From NCBI RefSeq assembly GCF_010119235.1, contig NZ_JAAATZ010000001.1, positions 3,068,501 through 3,132,500 of the forward strand: 64,000 bases of DNA. The letters run 5' to 3'. The first letter of the stretch is position 1. Each line of letters starts with the position of its first letter. The notes beneath the pieces were generated by a model, which saw only the letters and a list, made by a program, of their open reading frames with translations, did not search any database and was not told where the DNA came from. The stretch is from Flavobacterium phycosphaerae (GTDB taxonomy: Bacteria > Bacteroidota > Bacteroidia > Flavobacteriales > Flavobacteriaceae). The translations under genes were made by a program, and so were the position numbers. This document shows positions 7,082 to 15,915 of the stretch, in pieces.

Positions 7082-7675
7082 ATGAAAATCATTATTGTAG
7101 GGGCTACAGGCACCATGGGAACACACTTAGTAAAAGCGTTAGAAAAGGAGCATGAAGTTATCAAAGTTGCCTCAAAAGACGGTGACATCGATGCTGACAT
7201 CACTTCAACTGAATCAATCGAAAACATGTTTAAACAGGTGGGCACTTTCGACGCTTTAATTTCAACCGCCGGACCCACTTTCGTCGGACCTTGGGGCAAA
7301 CTGAATGATTCAACTTTCAGACAAGGGGTCGAAGGTAAAATGATGGGGCAAATTAATTTGGTGTTAATTGGCCAAAAGTACATTAACCCTAAAGGATCTT
7401 TTACCTTAATTACCGGAGCCTTAACCCACGAGCCTCAGGTAAACTTTGCTAATGCATCAGCGGCTAATGGTGCCGTGGAAGGTTTTGTTCGTGCTGCAGC
7501 AATTGAATTGGAAAATGGCATTCGTATCAATGCGGTAAGTCCAACTGTTATTGAAGACTCACCACAATATTTCCCATACTTCCCCGGAGAAATTCCAACT
7601 ACTATGAGACAATTGGAATTCATGTTCCGCAAAAGTGTATTTGGCAAAGTAACCGGTCATGTAATCAAACCTTAA
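7082..7675 (+). CDS. Short-chain dehydrogenase-like protein lacking YxxxK
   Basis: A 197-residue Rossmann protein of the SDR superfamily. The nucleotide motif GATGTMG is at residues 8-14, and STAGP occupies the NNAG position. The C-terminal IRINAVSPTVIEDS stretch is typical of SDRs. Where the catalytic YxxxK should be, the sequence reads SAANGAVEGF, with no Tyr or Lys. I know an SDR subgroup (PRK07578-like) with the same change, so this is a family trait rather than damage. It probably binds NAD(P)H but may use another mechanism. It follows operator site 2 and lies 95 bp before the channel gene. Confidence 0.8.
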   Translation: MKIIIVGATGTMGTHLVKALEKEHEVIKVASKDGDIDADITSTESIENMFKQVGTFDALISTAGPTFVGPWGKLNDSTFRQGVEGKMMGQINLVLIGQKYINPKGSFTLITGALTHEPQVNFANASAANGAVEGFVRAAAIELENGIRINAVSPTVIEDSPQYFPYFPGEIPTTMRQLEFMFRKSVFGKVTGHVIKP

Positions 7676-7755
7676 TCGCTCAAGCGATAGCTCCATGGGT
7701 CATTATTGCAATGGTAATGGCCTGTGGTTTTCCAATCGTTTCAATCATCATTTAA
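7676..7755 (+). other. Intergenic stretch with an open hydrophobic frame
   Basis: Between the SDR and channel genes, one frame reads a hydrophobic segment (APWVIIAMVMACGFPIVSII) up to a TAA at about 7755. It has no clear start. It could be a remnant of a membrane protein, a very small membrane peptide or chance. Confidence 0.2.
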
Positions 7756-7770
7756 ATCAAAACAATCAGC

Positions 7771-9147
7771 ATGACAAAATATATTATTTACCTCGCCACG
7801 CTTATAGCTTCTCTGATAGCTTACAATTCAGGCGCTCAAAACAAAATCAGTTGGGTGCGCTATGACGATGACTTTACGGTCTTAAGAAAAGACAGTTTAA
7901 AAAAAGGGCTTGACCAATTAAAATATATCCCATTAGGAAAGAACCATTTCATTTCGTTTGGTGGTGAATGGCGTGAACAAGTACAACATTACAATCATCT
8001 GAACTTTGGAGATGTACCACCCACCTATTCCGATGCTACTATTTCACAGCTTTGGCATCGTCTTATGATACATACCGATATAGAACTTGGCAGTCATTTT
8101 CGGTTTTTTATGCAGCTAAGCAATACCGCACGGTTTTTTAATGACAATCCTATGGTGCCCGAAATTGAAGAGAACCAGCTAAGTTTGCACCAAGCTTTTG
8201 GCGAATTAAAATTCAACAACTGGAATTTCCGATTAGGCCATCAGGAACTGTTTTACGGCAATCATAGGCTGATAACTTTCAGGGAAGGCCCTAATACCCG
8301 TCAGGCTTTCGACGGATTGTTGGTAAAACGAAAATTCAAAAACGGTTCACTCGATTTCTTTGCCGTTTCCAAAGTAATTTCAAAACAATATGTCTTTGAT
8401 GATGAAAGCATGCATGATGGGTTATTAGGAATTTACGGTACTCAGTTCTATGCCAATCGTAAATTGGGATTGGATTACTTTTTGGTTAACTTCCAATCAC
8501 GAGACCAAAAGTATAATTACCAATCGGGTTACGAAAACCGACAGACTTGTGGTATACGGTTATTTTCAAACTTGAAAATCGTAAACTTTGAATTGGAAGG
8601 TGCCTACCAAACCGGAAAGTTTAACGATTTAACCATTGAGGCATACAGTGTCTTAGCTGATGTAAATATAACTGTACTTCCCGCTAAAAAAGGAATCATT
8701 GGGCTAGCTGTTAGTTTAGCTTCGGGTGATAAAGACAGTACTGATGGTAAATTAAACACTTATAATTTATTGTACGCCAAACCCGCTTATGGGTTAGTTG
8801 CTCCAATAGGCGCCACCAACATGGTAAGTTTATCGCCTTATGTAAAAATAAATCCGGTTCAGAAGTTGAATGTGCTGGCACAAGTTTTTTTCATGGGACG
8901 AAACAGCAATCAGGATGGCACTTATTCGCCCGGTATGGTGCAAAACCGACCAAAACCCAATGCGCTTTTTATAACTAATAAGAAAACACTAGGTCAACTT
9001 TATGTCTTAGAAACCAATTACCAGCAAACCAAAAACGTATCTTTTGCTCTTGATGCTTCCTATTTTGATATAGGCAGTTATCCTAAAGCAACCGGTGTCG
9101 GGAAAGACATTCTTTACCTGTCATTCAAATCCGCTTTTAGATTTTAA
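7771..9147 (+). CDS. Outer-membrane beta-barrel, alginate-export (AlgE-like) family
   Basis: A 458-residue outer-membrane protein with an N-terminal signal peptide ending near SGAQ (residue 22). The body is made of alternating aromatic/hydrophobic strands typical of a porin-like barrel, and the C-terminus ends in Phe (FKSAFRF). The pattern FGGEWREQVQHYN, RLGHQELFYG and TRQAFDGLLV recalls the alginate-export family. Members form substrate-specific channels for organic anions or polysaccharides. It is the last gene of the second AraC-linked unit, suggesting uptake or export of the compound handled by the SDR and flavoprotein. It converges with the sensor kinase 26 bp downstream. Confidence 0.75.
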   Translation: MTKYIIYLATLIASLIAYNSGAQNKISWVRYDDDFTVLRKDSLKKGLDQLKYIPLGKNHFISFGGEWREQVQHYNHLNFGDVPPTYSDATISQLWHRLMIHTDIELGSHFRFFMQLSNTARFFNDNPMVPEIEENQLSLHQAFGELKFNNWNFRLGHQELFYGNHRLITFREGPNTRQAFDGLLVKRKFKNGSLDFFAVSKVISKQYVFDDESMHDGLLGIYGTQFYANRKLGLDYFLVNFQSRDQKYNYQSGYENRQTCGIRLFSNLKIVNFELEGAYQTGKFNDLTIEAYSVLADVNITVLPAKKGIIGLAVSLASGDKDSTDGKLNTYNLLYAKPAYGLVAPIGATNMVSLSPYVKINPVQKLNVLAQVFFMGRNSNQDGTYSPGMVQNRPKPNALFITNKKTLGQLYVLETNYQQTKNVSFALDASYFDIGSYPKATGVGKDILYLSFKSAFRF

Positions 9148-9173
9148 AAACACTAAAATTAGTATCTTTACAC

Positions 9174-11270
9174 CTATTCACCGAGATGCTCTTTCATAAT
9201 AGCAAAAAGTTTTTCTTTATTTAAAGGCTTAGTGATATAATTGGTAAATCCGGCCGAGAAGATACGCTCTTCATCTTCCTTAGACGCATAAGCTGTTTGA
9301 GCAATAACCGGTAAGCCCGGACGAAATGAGTGAATAATTTCGAGCGCTTGAAACCCATTCATCACAGGCATTTTAATATCCATCAGTACAATAGCCACCG
9401 AAGGATTTTCAAGACAAATGGTTACTGCCTCCTGGCCGTTTAGGGCACGTATAATATTAAAATTTCGAAGCTTGAGTATTTTTTGCAACAGCAAGAAATT
9501 GATGTTATCATCTTCAGCTATAAGCACGGTAACCGAACTATCGTTATGGATTTCTTTTACGAGTGTCACCGGTTCCTTAGGCAGTACCGGTAAACGGTCG
9601 TATTGTAGCGGAATGGTAAACGAAAAAACGGAGCCTTTACCAAGTACTGAATTCAGGCTGATGGAACCCTGCAGAATTTCGACATAGGCTTTGGTAATGG
9701 CCAGTCCCAGTCCTAAACCACCTTCCCGTATGGCCAAATCGGTATCTACTCTTTTAAAACGGTCAAAGATATATTTTTGATTTTCTTCGGTGATACCCAA
9801 TCCGGTGTCCTCTATCTGAAAAATAAGCTGTTGGTTTTCTTCGTCAATTTGGTACCCAAAACTCACCACTCCGGTTTCGGTATATTTGATTCCGTTAGTA
9901 ATTAAATTGGTAAGTATCTGTTTGAATTTGGTTTCATCGGTAATGATATTGCGGTTGGGTGGCGTGGTTGTTTCTTTGATGCGTAAGAATACTTTTTTGG
10001 TTTTAGGAATGGTTATTTTTATGGTTTCGTACAACTCATGAATACATGCTTCCAGATTAAGACTCGAATAGTTTGGTGTAATTTGATTGGAATCGATTTT
10101 AGACATCTCTATCAAATCATCAATAATAGACACTAAGTTTTTACCGCTTTTGTCAATTACCTGAAGGTATTCTTGTTTTTCAGCATCAGTTAGGTTGGTG
10201 GTCATCAGCAAATCGGTAAATCCATTGATAGCGTTCATAGGAGTTCTGATTTCGTGTGACAAATTAGCCAAAAACGAAGATTTCAATTGGTCACTTTCTT
10301 CGGCCTTAATCTTAGCATCTACCAGCTCTTTTTTGTGGCGGTTATTTTCTTCAAAAAGATTGCCGATATACCTAAACTCACCAGTAGTACTTTTGAGTTC
10401 GGTAATCGATTTTTTATCTCCGGTTTCAAGTACATTCCGAATCAAGTGCAGCGGATAATATACCCAATTGCGCGTGAGTAAAAGGCTAAGCAATAAATTG
10501 ATAAAAAAAGTAAAAACAATCAAGTAAAGTATGGTAGTCGTATTTTCAAAGTAAACCTCAAAATTACGTTCAAATGATAAACAGCCTATGGTGGTTCCAT
10601 CATACTTGGTTAAAGCGACTTGGCTAGTGATGATATTACTGTTATAAACCGGTGAAATGCATTGATTTTGAAGTTTAATATTTGATCCGGTTAACTTTTC
10701 GAGACTATTCAGGTAAGCCGTATCAAGCAAACGTACAACAAAGAAATAGCCGGCCGAAGGGGTTTTATTTTTATGCAAATCAAATGACGGATGAACCGAA
10801 GCGCCAAAAACCTCAGTGGCTCCCAGAGGGGTTTGTAAATAAAAGTGACTCAACCCCTGACGGTCTAATGCGGCCATAGCTTGTGCCGGCATAGCGAGTT
10901 TTTCATTAAATTTTGCAGTAAGTGTGTGGGTAACAAACTCTTTTTGAGCATTGTAAGCCACCATATAATCAGCCTTATAAATACCTATTTCCTTAGCAAT
11001 AATTTGATTGTACCAAACAATATCCTTTTTTTTAATAAAAGTCTCAAACTCATCCCAATTAGTATCATTATTTATATAAACCGAAATGGGCTTGGCGTTC
11101 ATCTCAAGCAATTGCGTAATCTGGCTCTGGTATTGTTGGGTGGAATCGTTGTAAACCTGCTCCTGAACTTTAAGGTTGTAATAATACAGCGAAGAATAAA
11201 GCAGTATAAAAATAATACTGGACGAAAAGATCAGCAGTACTATTTTAGGGTATGTTTTTTTAACTACCAT
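9174..11270 (-). CDS. CHASE4 hybrid sensor histidine kinase/response regulator
   Basis: A 698-residue hybrid two-component protein. The order is a membrane helix (about 8-31), an extracytoplasmic CHASE4-like sensor (about 45-235, with NDTNWDEF), a second helix (about 243-265), and HisKA with the phospho-His in NLSHEIRTP (near 340). Then come HATPase_c (IEDTGLGI, EGGLGLGLAI) and a C-terminal receiver with the acceptor Asp in VLMDIKMP (near 630). It stands alone, with no partner regulator adjacent. The ligand is unknown. It converges with the channel gene. Confidence 0.9.
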   Translation of the reverse strand: MVVKKTYPKIVLLIFSSSIIFILLYSSLYYYNLKVQEQVYNDSTQQYQSQITQLLEMNAKPISVYINNDTNWDEFETFIKKKDIVWYNQIIAKEIGIYKADYMVAYNAQKEFVTHTLTAKFNEKLAMPAQAMAALDRQGLSHFYLQTPLGATEVFGASVHPSFDLHKNKTPSAGYFFVVRLLDTAYLNSLEKLTGSNIKLQNQCISPVYNSNIITSQVALTKYDGTTIGCLSFERNFEVYFENTTTILYLIVFTFFINLLLSLLLTRNWVYYPLHLIRNVLETGDKKSITELKSTTGEFRYIGNLFEENNRHKKELVDAKIKAEESDQLKSSFLANLSHEIRTPMNAINGFTDLLMTTNLTDAEKQEYLQVIDKSGKNLVSIIDDLIEMSKIDSNQITPNYSSLNLEACIHELYETIKITIPKTKKVFLRIKETTTPPNRNIITDETKFKQILTNLITNGIKYTETGVVSFGYQIDEENQQLIFQIEDTGLGITEENQKYIFDRFKRVDTDLAIREGGLGLGLAITKAYVEILQGSISLNSVLGKGSVFSFTIPLQYDRLPVLPKEPVTLVKEIHNDSSVTVLIAEDDNINFLLLQKILKLRNFNIIRALNGQEAVTICLENPSVAIVLMDIKMPVMNGFQALEIIHSFRPGLPVIAQTAYASKEDEERIFSAGFTNYITKPLNKEKLFAIMKEHLGE

Positions 11271-11477
11271 CGTTATTTTTAAGATTTAGGGGTGACCAAA
11301 ATACTAAAAAAACTTTACTCCAACACTTATAGCATGTTAATACTATATCATTTTAACTAAAATAAATTGTTTTATCTGAAAAACTGAATGTTTTTTTATC
11401 AATATCTTATCTCAACAAGAGTAATACCTATAAGTAAAGTATCACAAATAAATTTATAACTTAAAGATATATTGCTT

Positions 11478-12053
11478 TTAAACTTGGTCCAATGCTTTAC
11501 GTTTTTGAGAGCCTATTTCTTTAAAGTAAGTTGGTGTTAATCCGGTTATCTTTTTAAATTGGGTAGAAAGATGTGCCACACTGCTGTATTCTAATTGAAA
11601 TGCAATTTGCGACAGGGTAAGTTGATCGTAAACCAGTAGTTCTTTGGCTTTTTCGATGCGTTGTTCAATAAAATAATTTTCGATGGTACGGCCTTCAACC
11701 GCCGAGAATAAACTACTCAGGTAAGTATATTCATGATGCAGTTTATCCGACAAGTAAACCGACAGCTTGCTTTTACTGTCCTCCCCTTCGGCTTCATTAC
11801 GAGCTCTTTTAATAACCAACTGTTTAATTTTTTCAACTACACCACCTATAGGGCTATCAATAAGTTCAAAACCTACTTGATTTAATTTTGCTTTCAGGAT
11901 TTCTTTTTTGATGGGTGTTAGAGCCGTTGTTAAATGAATTTCGCCAAAAACAACCTTGTGAAATGCAATTTCTTCAGCTGTTAAAATAGCTTCCACCATC
12001 ATCACACAACGTTGGCAAACCATATTTTTGACTAAAAGTACAGGAGTGTTCAT
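11478..12053 (-). CDS. AraC-type regulator with N-terminal HMA-like metal domain
   Basis: A 191-residue regulator. The N-terminal 65 residues resemble a heavy-metal-associated (HMA) fold with a CQRC metal-binding pair (VKNMVCQRCVMMVE, residues 8-21). The C-terminal half is an AraC helix-turn-helix domain (LTLSQIAFQLEYSSVAHLSTQFKKITGLTP). This layout is common in Bacteroidota near metal-resistance genes. It lies on the same strand as, and 104 bp after, a metallothionein-like gene, with a terminator between them. A role in Cu, Zn or Cd response is likely by inference; the metal cannot be told from sequence. Confidence 0.8.
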   Translation of the reverse strand: MNTPVLLVKNMVCQRCVMMVEAILTAEEIAFHKVVFGEIHLTTALTPIKKEILKAKLNQVGFELIDSPIGGVVEKIKQLVIKRARNEAEGEDSKSKLSVYLSDKLHHEYTYLSSLFSAVEGRTIENYFIEQRIEKAKELLVYDQLTLSQIAFQLEYSSVAHLSTQFKKITGLTPTYFKEIGSQKRKALDQV

Positions 12054-12108
12054 AAGGTAAAGTTAGTAATTTGAAATGAAAAAATAAGAGCTATTAGCCA
12101 TACAAAAT

Positions 12109-12133
12109 AAGCCGCTCCTTTGAGGAACGGCTT
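12109..12133 (-). terminator. Terminator of the metallothionein-like gene
   Basis: On the minus strand, AAGCCG-TTCCT pairs with AGGA-CGGCTT across a short loop, followed by TTTTG. It lies between the metallothionein-like gene and the HMA-AraC gene. Confidence 0.7.
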
Positions 12134-12157
12134 AACTTAATTTTTACTGTGCTAATG

Positions 12158-12283
12158 TTATTGACAAGAAGCACAAGTACAATCAGCACCACAATTACAA
12201 TTTTCGCAGGTACAATTTGGATTGCTGCATTTTACGTTTGTGGTTTCGGGTGCACATTGGCACTGGTTTTCAACTGTTTTCAT
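12158..12283 (-). CDS. Metallothionein-like Cys-rich small protein, 41 residues
   Basis: A short gene that standard length cut-offs miss. The 41-residue product has ten cysteines (8, 10, 19, 24, 26, 29, 31, 35, 37, 40), mostly as CxC and CxxC (CQC, CTCENCNCG, CTCASC). There are no aromatic residues and no signal peptide. This is the composition of metallothioneins, which bind Zn, Cd or Cu(I) through thiolate clusters. It has a -7 element upstream (12315-12322), an intrinsic terminator downstream, and a metal-type AraC regulator immediately after it. It is not an obvious member of the SmtA family, which is longer and carries His. Confidence 0.8.
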   Translation of the reverse strand: MKTVENQCQCAPETTNVKCSNPNCTCENCNCGADCTCASCQ

Positions 12284-12314
12284 AATGATTAATGATTTAT
12301 TGTTATTTATAAGA

Positions 12315-12322
12315 CAAAGATA
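12315..12322 (-). promoter_or_regulatory. -7 promoter element of the metallothionein-like gene
   Basis: The minus strand reads TATCTTTG, a perfect TAnnTTTG, 31 bp before the start codon. Confidence 0.55.
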
Positions 12323-12552
12323 AGGTGACACTACAACCCCACTATTATAGAACTTTGGGAACGCATTATATAATTTTGGGATCTTACTTCAACAGAAAAA
12401 TTTGCTTTTATTTTGGATATACATGGCCTCTGAAAACCTTTGTTAAGCATCCTATTAAAAGTAAACACGATTTGTTTACCTCATGTAAACCTTAATTAAG
12501 TTGAGCGTATTTTGCTTTTTACGAACTTTGTAATGTACTTAAATTACATTTT

Positions 12553-14100
12553 ATGAAAAAGCTGTACATCACAGGTCTTTTACTGGTTCTTTCAGCATTA
12601 TTACAAGCTCAAACCTTTGAATGGTTAGCAACGCCTGCTATAACTTTTAGTGCTAATCCCGAAGGCATTGGGTATCCAACCGCTACTGATCAGCTGGGAA
12701 ACACTTTTGTATGTGGATTTAAAGATAATGCCCATCCTTATACAGATATCTTTGGCAATCTTTGGTTTTTGAAATTCAATCCTAGCGGACAAGTAGTATT
12801 TAGTAAAGTTATTAGCGGTACAGTCAATGCCTATAAAATGTTGGTTGACGGTGCTGGTAATTTATATATTGCGGCAGCTTACATTGATGAAATTCAGGTG
12901 GATGATTTACATCTGACGACCAATCTTCAAGGAGTAAAACCTATTTTATTAAAATTTGACAACAACGGAAATTTGCTATGGCACAAAACCATACCCGATA
13001 TGTTTGTAGAACATTTTAAGGCATTGGCTATTGACGAGCAACAAAATATTTACATTGGTTATGACACTTATATGGATTCATATATTGAAAAACTGGATGC
13101 CAATGGAAATTCACTACAGCTAATTACACAAACACAAGTAAAATCTATTTCAAGTGTAAGTATAGATACTGAAGGAAACATCTTCGCTACAGGTTCCTGT
13201 GCCGAAACCAATGTAAGCTTCAATGGGACTCCCATGACGAATACTTTGCCCTATAATACCTACTTGGTCAAATACAACTCCTACGGTCAAATGCAATGGA
13301 TGCATTTTGTGGAAGATGTTACCTGTCCTGAGCCACAGGTATTGGTTCGTACTCCTGATGAAGTCTATTTCAGTTCCTATTTATTTGGAAATTATACTTT
13401 TGGAAACCTCACTACTGAAGGTCCCATTAATGGCTTTAGCGATTTCTTTTTGGCTAAACTCAATTCGAATGGTGTTTACCAATGGGTGAAAGAAGTGCCC
13501 GGAGCCGGAGAAGTCATAGTAGGTAACCGCAATTATCTGGCGTTGGATACCAATGGAAATTTATACCTAACGGCCAGAACCAGAGGAACTATTCAATGGA
13601 GTCCAACAATAAGCACACAAACAGCAGGTTTTAACCATGACCTAATAGTATTAAAATACAATCCGCAAGGGGAAGTGTTATGGGCTAAATTGGCCGGAGG
13701 CAACTCAGAAGACCGAGCTGATGGCATTACGGTATTACCGGATAACAATGTGGTACTAACCGGTATAGTCAACGGGGATGTAACTTTTGATGCGCTAACA
13801 CATAATTCAGCCGGTTTTGCCTATTATCCCTTTGTGTCCAAACTTAATACCACAACACTAAATGTAAACAGTCCATCACTGCACAGTATATCGGTTTATC
13901 CCAATCCTGCGCAAACTACTTTAGTCCTTGCGGCTAAGGATTATACCGAAACGGCCAGTATCTACAATCTTTTGGGACAAAAATTAAAAACCGTAAACTG
14001 TAGGAACGAAACAACCACAATCGATATTACAACTCTACCCAAAGGAACCTATTTTATCCGATTAGAAAACAACCAAGTCATTCGTTTTGTAAAAGCGTAA
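12553..14100 (+). CDS. Secreted beta-propeller-like protein with T9SS type A sorting domain
   Basis: A 515-residue secreted protein. A signal peptide (residues 1-20, ending LLQAQ) precedes repeated segments of the SBBP/beta-propeller kind (for example GNTFVCGF, GNLYIAAAY, GNIFATGS, GNLYLTAR). It ends in a T9SS type A sorting domain beginning at ISVYPNPA (about residue 445) and closing with KGTYFIRLENN...RFVKA. Such proteins are exported by the type IX system and either attached to the surface or released. It is monocistronic, and its function is unknown beyond export. Confidence 0.85.
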   Translation: MKKLYITGLLLVLSALLQAQTFEWLATPAITFSANPEGIGYPTATDQLGNTFVCGFKDNAHPYTDIFGNLWFLKFNPSGQVVFSKVISGTVNAYKMLVDGAGNLYIAAAYIDEIQVDDLHLTTNLQGVKPILLKFDNNGNLLWHKTIPDMFVEHFKALAIDEQQNIYIGYDTYMDSYIEKLDANGNSLQLITQTQVKSISSVSIDTEGNIFATGSCAETNVSFNGTPMTNTLPYNTYLVKYNSYGQMQWMHFVEDVTCPEPQVLVRTPDEVYFSSYLFGNYTFGNLTTEGPINGFSDFFLAKLNSNGVYQWVKEVPGAGEVIVGNRNYLALDTNGNLYLTARTRGTIQWSPTISTQTAGFNHDLIVLKYNPQGEVLWAKLAGGNSEDRADGITVLPDNNVVLTGIVNGDVTFDALTHNSAGFAYYPFVSKLNTTTLNVNSPSLHSISVYPNPAQTTLVLAAKDYTETASIYNLLGQKLKTVNCRNETTTIDITTLPKGTYFIRLENNQVIRFVKA

Positions 14101-14178
14101 TTCTGTTTTTAACATAAATTCAATATTACTATCTTTACGTTAGTATTATCAATTCATAATTTATAATTCGTAATTAAA

Positions 14179-14886
14179 ATGACAGTTTCCGATATCATGA
14201 ATGAACTCGAGGCCAAGGGCAGCGACACCATTAAAAACATTTTGCTCAAACATGGTGTAAAAGAACCCTTTTTTGGAGTTAAAATTGAGTACCTAAAAAT
14301 CATTGAAAAGAAAATTAAAAAGGATTATGCGCTGGCACTAGAGCTTTATGCTACCGGTAATGCAGATGCTATGTACTTGGCGGGCTTAATTGCCGATGAT
14401 GAAAAAATGACGAAGGAAGATTTGCAAACTTGGGTGGAAATGGCAGAGTCCAACAACATTAACACTTACGCCTTACCATGGGTAGCGGCCGGTAGTCGGT
14501 ATGGTTTTGAAATGGGCCTGCAATGGATTGATGCTAAGAAAGAACACATAGCTGTAGCGGGTTGGGCTACTTTAGGAGGCTGGGCTACACTCAAAACTGA
14601 CAGCGAATTAGACATCGCCGTCTATAAAAATTTATTAACCCGAGTAGCAAATGAAATACATACCGCAGGAAACCGCGAAAAACAAGCTATGAATGGTTTT
14701 ATTATAGCCGTCGGAACCTATATAGCTGAATTATCCGAAGATGCCGTTGCCACTGCTAATAAAATTGGGATACTAAGTGTAGATATGAATGGCACCGCCT
14801 GCAAAGTCCCTTTAGCAACTGATTATATTAAAAAAGCCAGTGACAGAGGTACAATTGGTAAGAAAAAAAAGAAATTGAAATGCTAA
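14179..14886 (+). CDS. DNA alkylation repair (AlkD-like) HEAT-repeat protein
   Basis: A 235-residue all-helical protein of the AlkD/DNA alkylation repair family. Recognisable segments include FFGVKIEYLKIIEKKIKKD and the YALPW/AGWATLGGW stretches of the HEAT-like helices. Characterised AlkD enzymes excise positively charged alkylated bases. This shorter subgroup has not, to my knowledge, been shown to be catalytic. The C-terminus is strongly basic (GKKKKKLK). The gene is convergent with a receiver protein, with 12 bp between the stop codons. Confidence 0.7.
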   Translation: MTVSDIMNELEAKGSDTIKNILLKHGVKEPFFGVKIEYLKIIEKKIKKDYALALELYATGNADAMYLAGLIADDEKMTKEDLQTWVEMAESNNINTYALPWVAAGSRYGFEMGLQWIDAKKEHIAVAGWATLGGWATLKTDSELDIAVYKNLLTRVANEIHTAGNREKQAMNGFIIAVGTYIAELSEDAVATANKIGILSVDMNGTACKVPLATDYIKKASDRGTIGKKKKKLKC

Positions 14887-14898
14887 GGCATTAAATTT

Positions 14899-15309
14899 TC
14901 AACTGGCCGCTTGAGGTTTGTGTAAATTAATTTGGAGTGCTTGTGTTATGTCGTTTTTATAATTAGGATTGTGGTGTTTTTTCATTAAATAATTGGCACC
15001 CATTTGAAAAAAATGACGGGCCAGTTTTTTGGGAAAAGCACCGGAAACGATAACCACAGGAATGTTCTTCCATTCTCTGGATTTTTTTAACACCTCCAAC
15101 ACTTCTTCACCATTAACAATTGGCATGTGTGTATCCAAAAATATCATATCGGGAGTTGTGGTTTGGCTTCTAAGTGCCTGTAACATCTCATAACCACCCT
15201 TAAACACCAAAACTTTATTCCCTAATTCTTCAGCCACATTTTTAAAACTGGCCAAATCATCATGGCTGTTATTAAGATAAAATATCGATAAAGAAGTTTC
15301 CATAATCAC
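14899..15309 (-). CDS. Single-domain response regulator receiver protein
   Basis: A 136-residue CheY-like receiver without an output domain. The phospho-acceptor Asp is in IFLDTHMP (near residue 56), the Ser/Thr switch in VVIVSGAF and the conserved Lys in YLMKKH. At the N-terminus, where two acidic residues normally bind magnesium, the sequence reads LNNSHDD, so the usual acidic pair is replaced by Asn-Asn. The start may be the second Met (15303). Single-domain receivers often take phosphate from hybrid kinases; two such kinases lie in this window, though not adjacent. Confidence 0.8.
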   Translation of the reverse strand: MIMETSLSIFYLNNSHDDLASFKNVAEELGNKVLVFKGGYEMLQALRSQTTTPDMIFLDTHMPIVNGEEVLEVLKKSREWKNIPVVIVSGAFPKKLARHFFQMGANYLMKKHHNPNYKNDITQALQINLHKPQAAS

Positions 15310-15423
15310 TGTTTTATAATATTAAAATTAGTGGATTACCGATCAAAATTTTTACATGATAATGGGATTTCGTTGTATAATTTCAACATGAATTTCTTGT
15401 GTGGTCTTCGCTTTAGTTTTTCC

Positions 15424-15431
15424 TATCTTTG
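15424..15431 (+). promoter_or_regulatory. -7 promoter element of the SHOCT protein gene
   Basis: TATCTTTG lies 25 bp before the ATG at 15457. It falls inside the longer open frame that begins at 15331, so the longer start is unlikely. Confidence 0.55.
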
Positions 15432-15456
15432 CGTCGTTAAAATTAAAATTGATATC

Positions 15457-15888
15457 ATGAAATTTATAGCTTCTCGCCTTTCTTCCGGCAACAAAATATT
15501 TCCCGCAGAGATTTATTTAGAACCCACCGGAGTTACTATTAAAATTCCGGGGCTTTTTAGCGGAGAAACCAAACATTTTGATTACGAGCATATTGCTTCA
15601 GTAGAAATTGATACCCCTTTAGTAGGCTTTTCTTCAATTACCATTTTTGCAGGAGGTACTATGATGGCGGCTAACGGGTTTACAAAAGCCGAAGTAAAAC
15701 AAATTAAGGAAGGTATAGAAAAAGGCAAGCTGGAAGTAAAAAACAGTCAGCGTGAATCGTCACCAACACAGACTCAGCCTTCATCCAGCTTAGCTGATGA
15801 GTTGAAGAAACTGAAAGAATTGGTAGATGCCGGTGTGATAACTTCTGAAGAGTTTGACCAACAAAAAAGAAAAATGTTGGGGCAATAA
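15457..15888 (+). CDS. SHOCT domain protein with PH-like N-terminal domain
   Basis: A 143-residue protein if started at the ATG at 15457; the open frame extends upstream to 15331 but crosses the promoter. The N-terminal part (residues 1-85) looks like a small beta-rich PH-like domain (YLEPTGVTIKIPG). A Ser/Gln-rich linker follows, then a C-terminal SHOCT motif (ELKKLKELVDAGVITSEEFDQQKRKML). SHOCT segments are short oligomerisation-type helices found in many bacterial proteins. No signal peptide or membrane segment is present. Function unknown. Confidence 0.75.
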   Translation: MKFIASRLSSGNKIFPAEIYLEPTGVTIKIPGLFSGETKHFDYEHIASVEIDTPLVGFSSITIFAGGTMMAANGFTKAEVKQIKEGIEKGKLEVKNSQRESSPTQTQPSSSLADELKKLKELVDAGVITSEEFDQQKRKMLGQ

Positions 15889-15915
15889 TACCCTAATATA
15901 CTTTAAAATATAAAC

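Noticed and set aside
10195..11282. Plus-strand frames inside the CHASE4 hybrid kinase
   Set aside because: They are antisense to well-defined kinase domains and lack coding character.
15331..15456. Longer start for the SHOCT protein at 15331
   Set aside because: The extension crosses the -7 element TATCTTTG at 15424 and has no resemblance to the domain. The ATG at 15457 is better placed.
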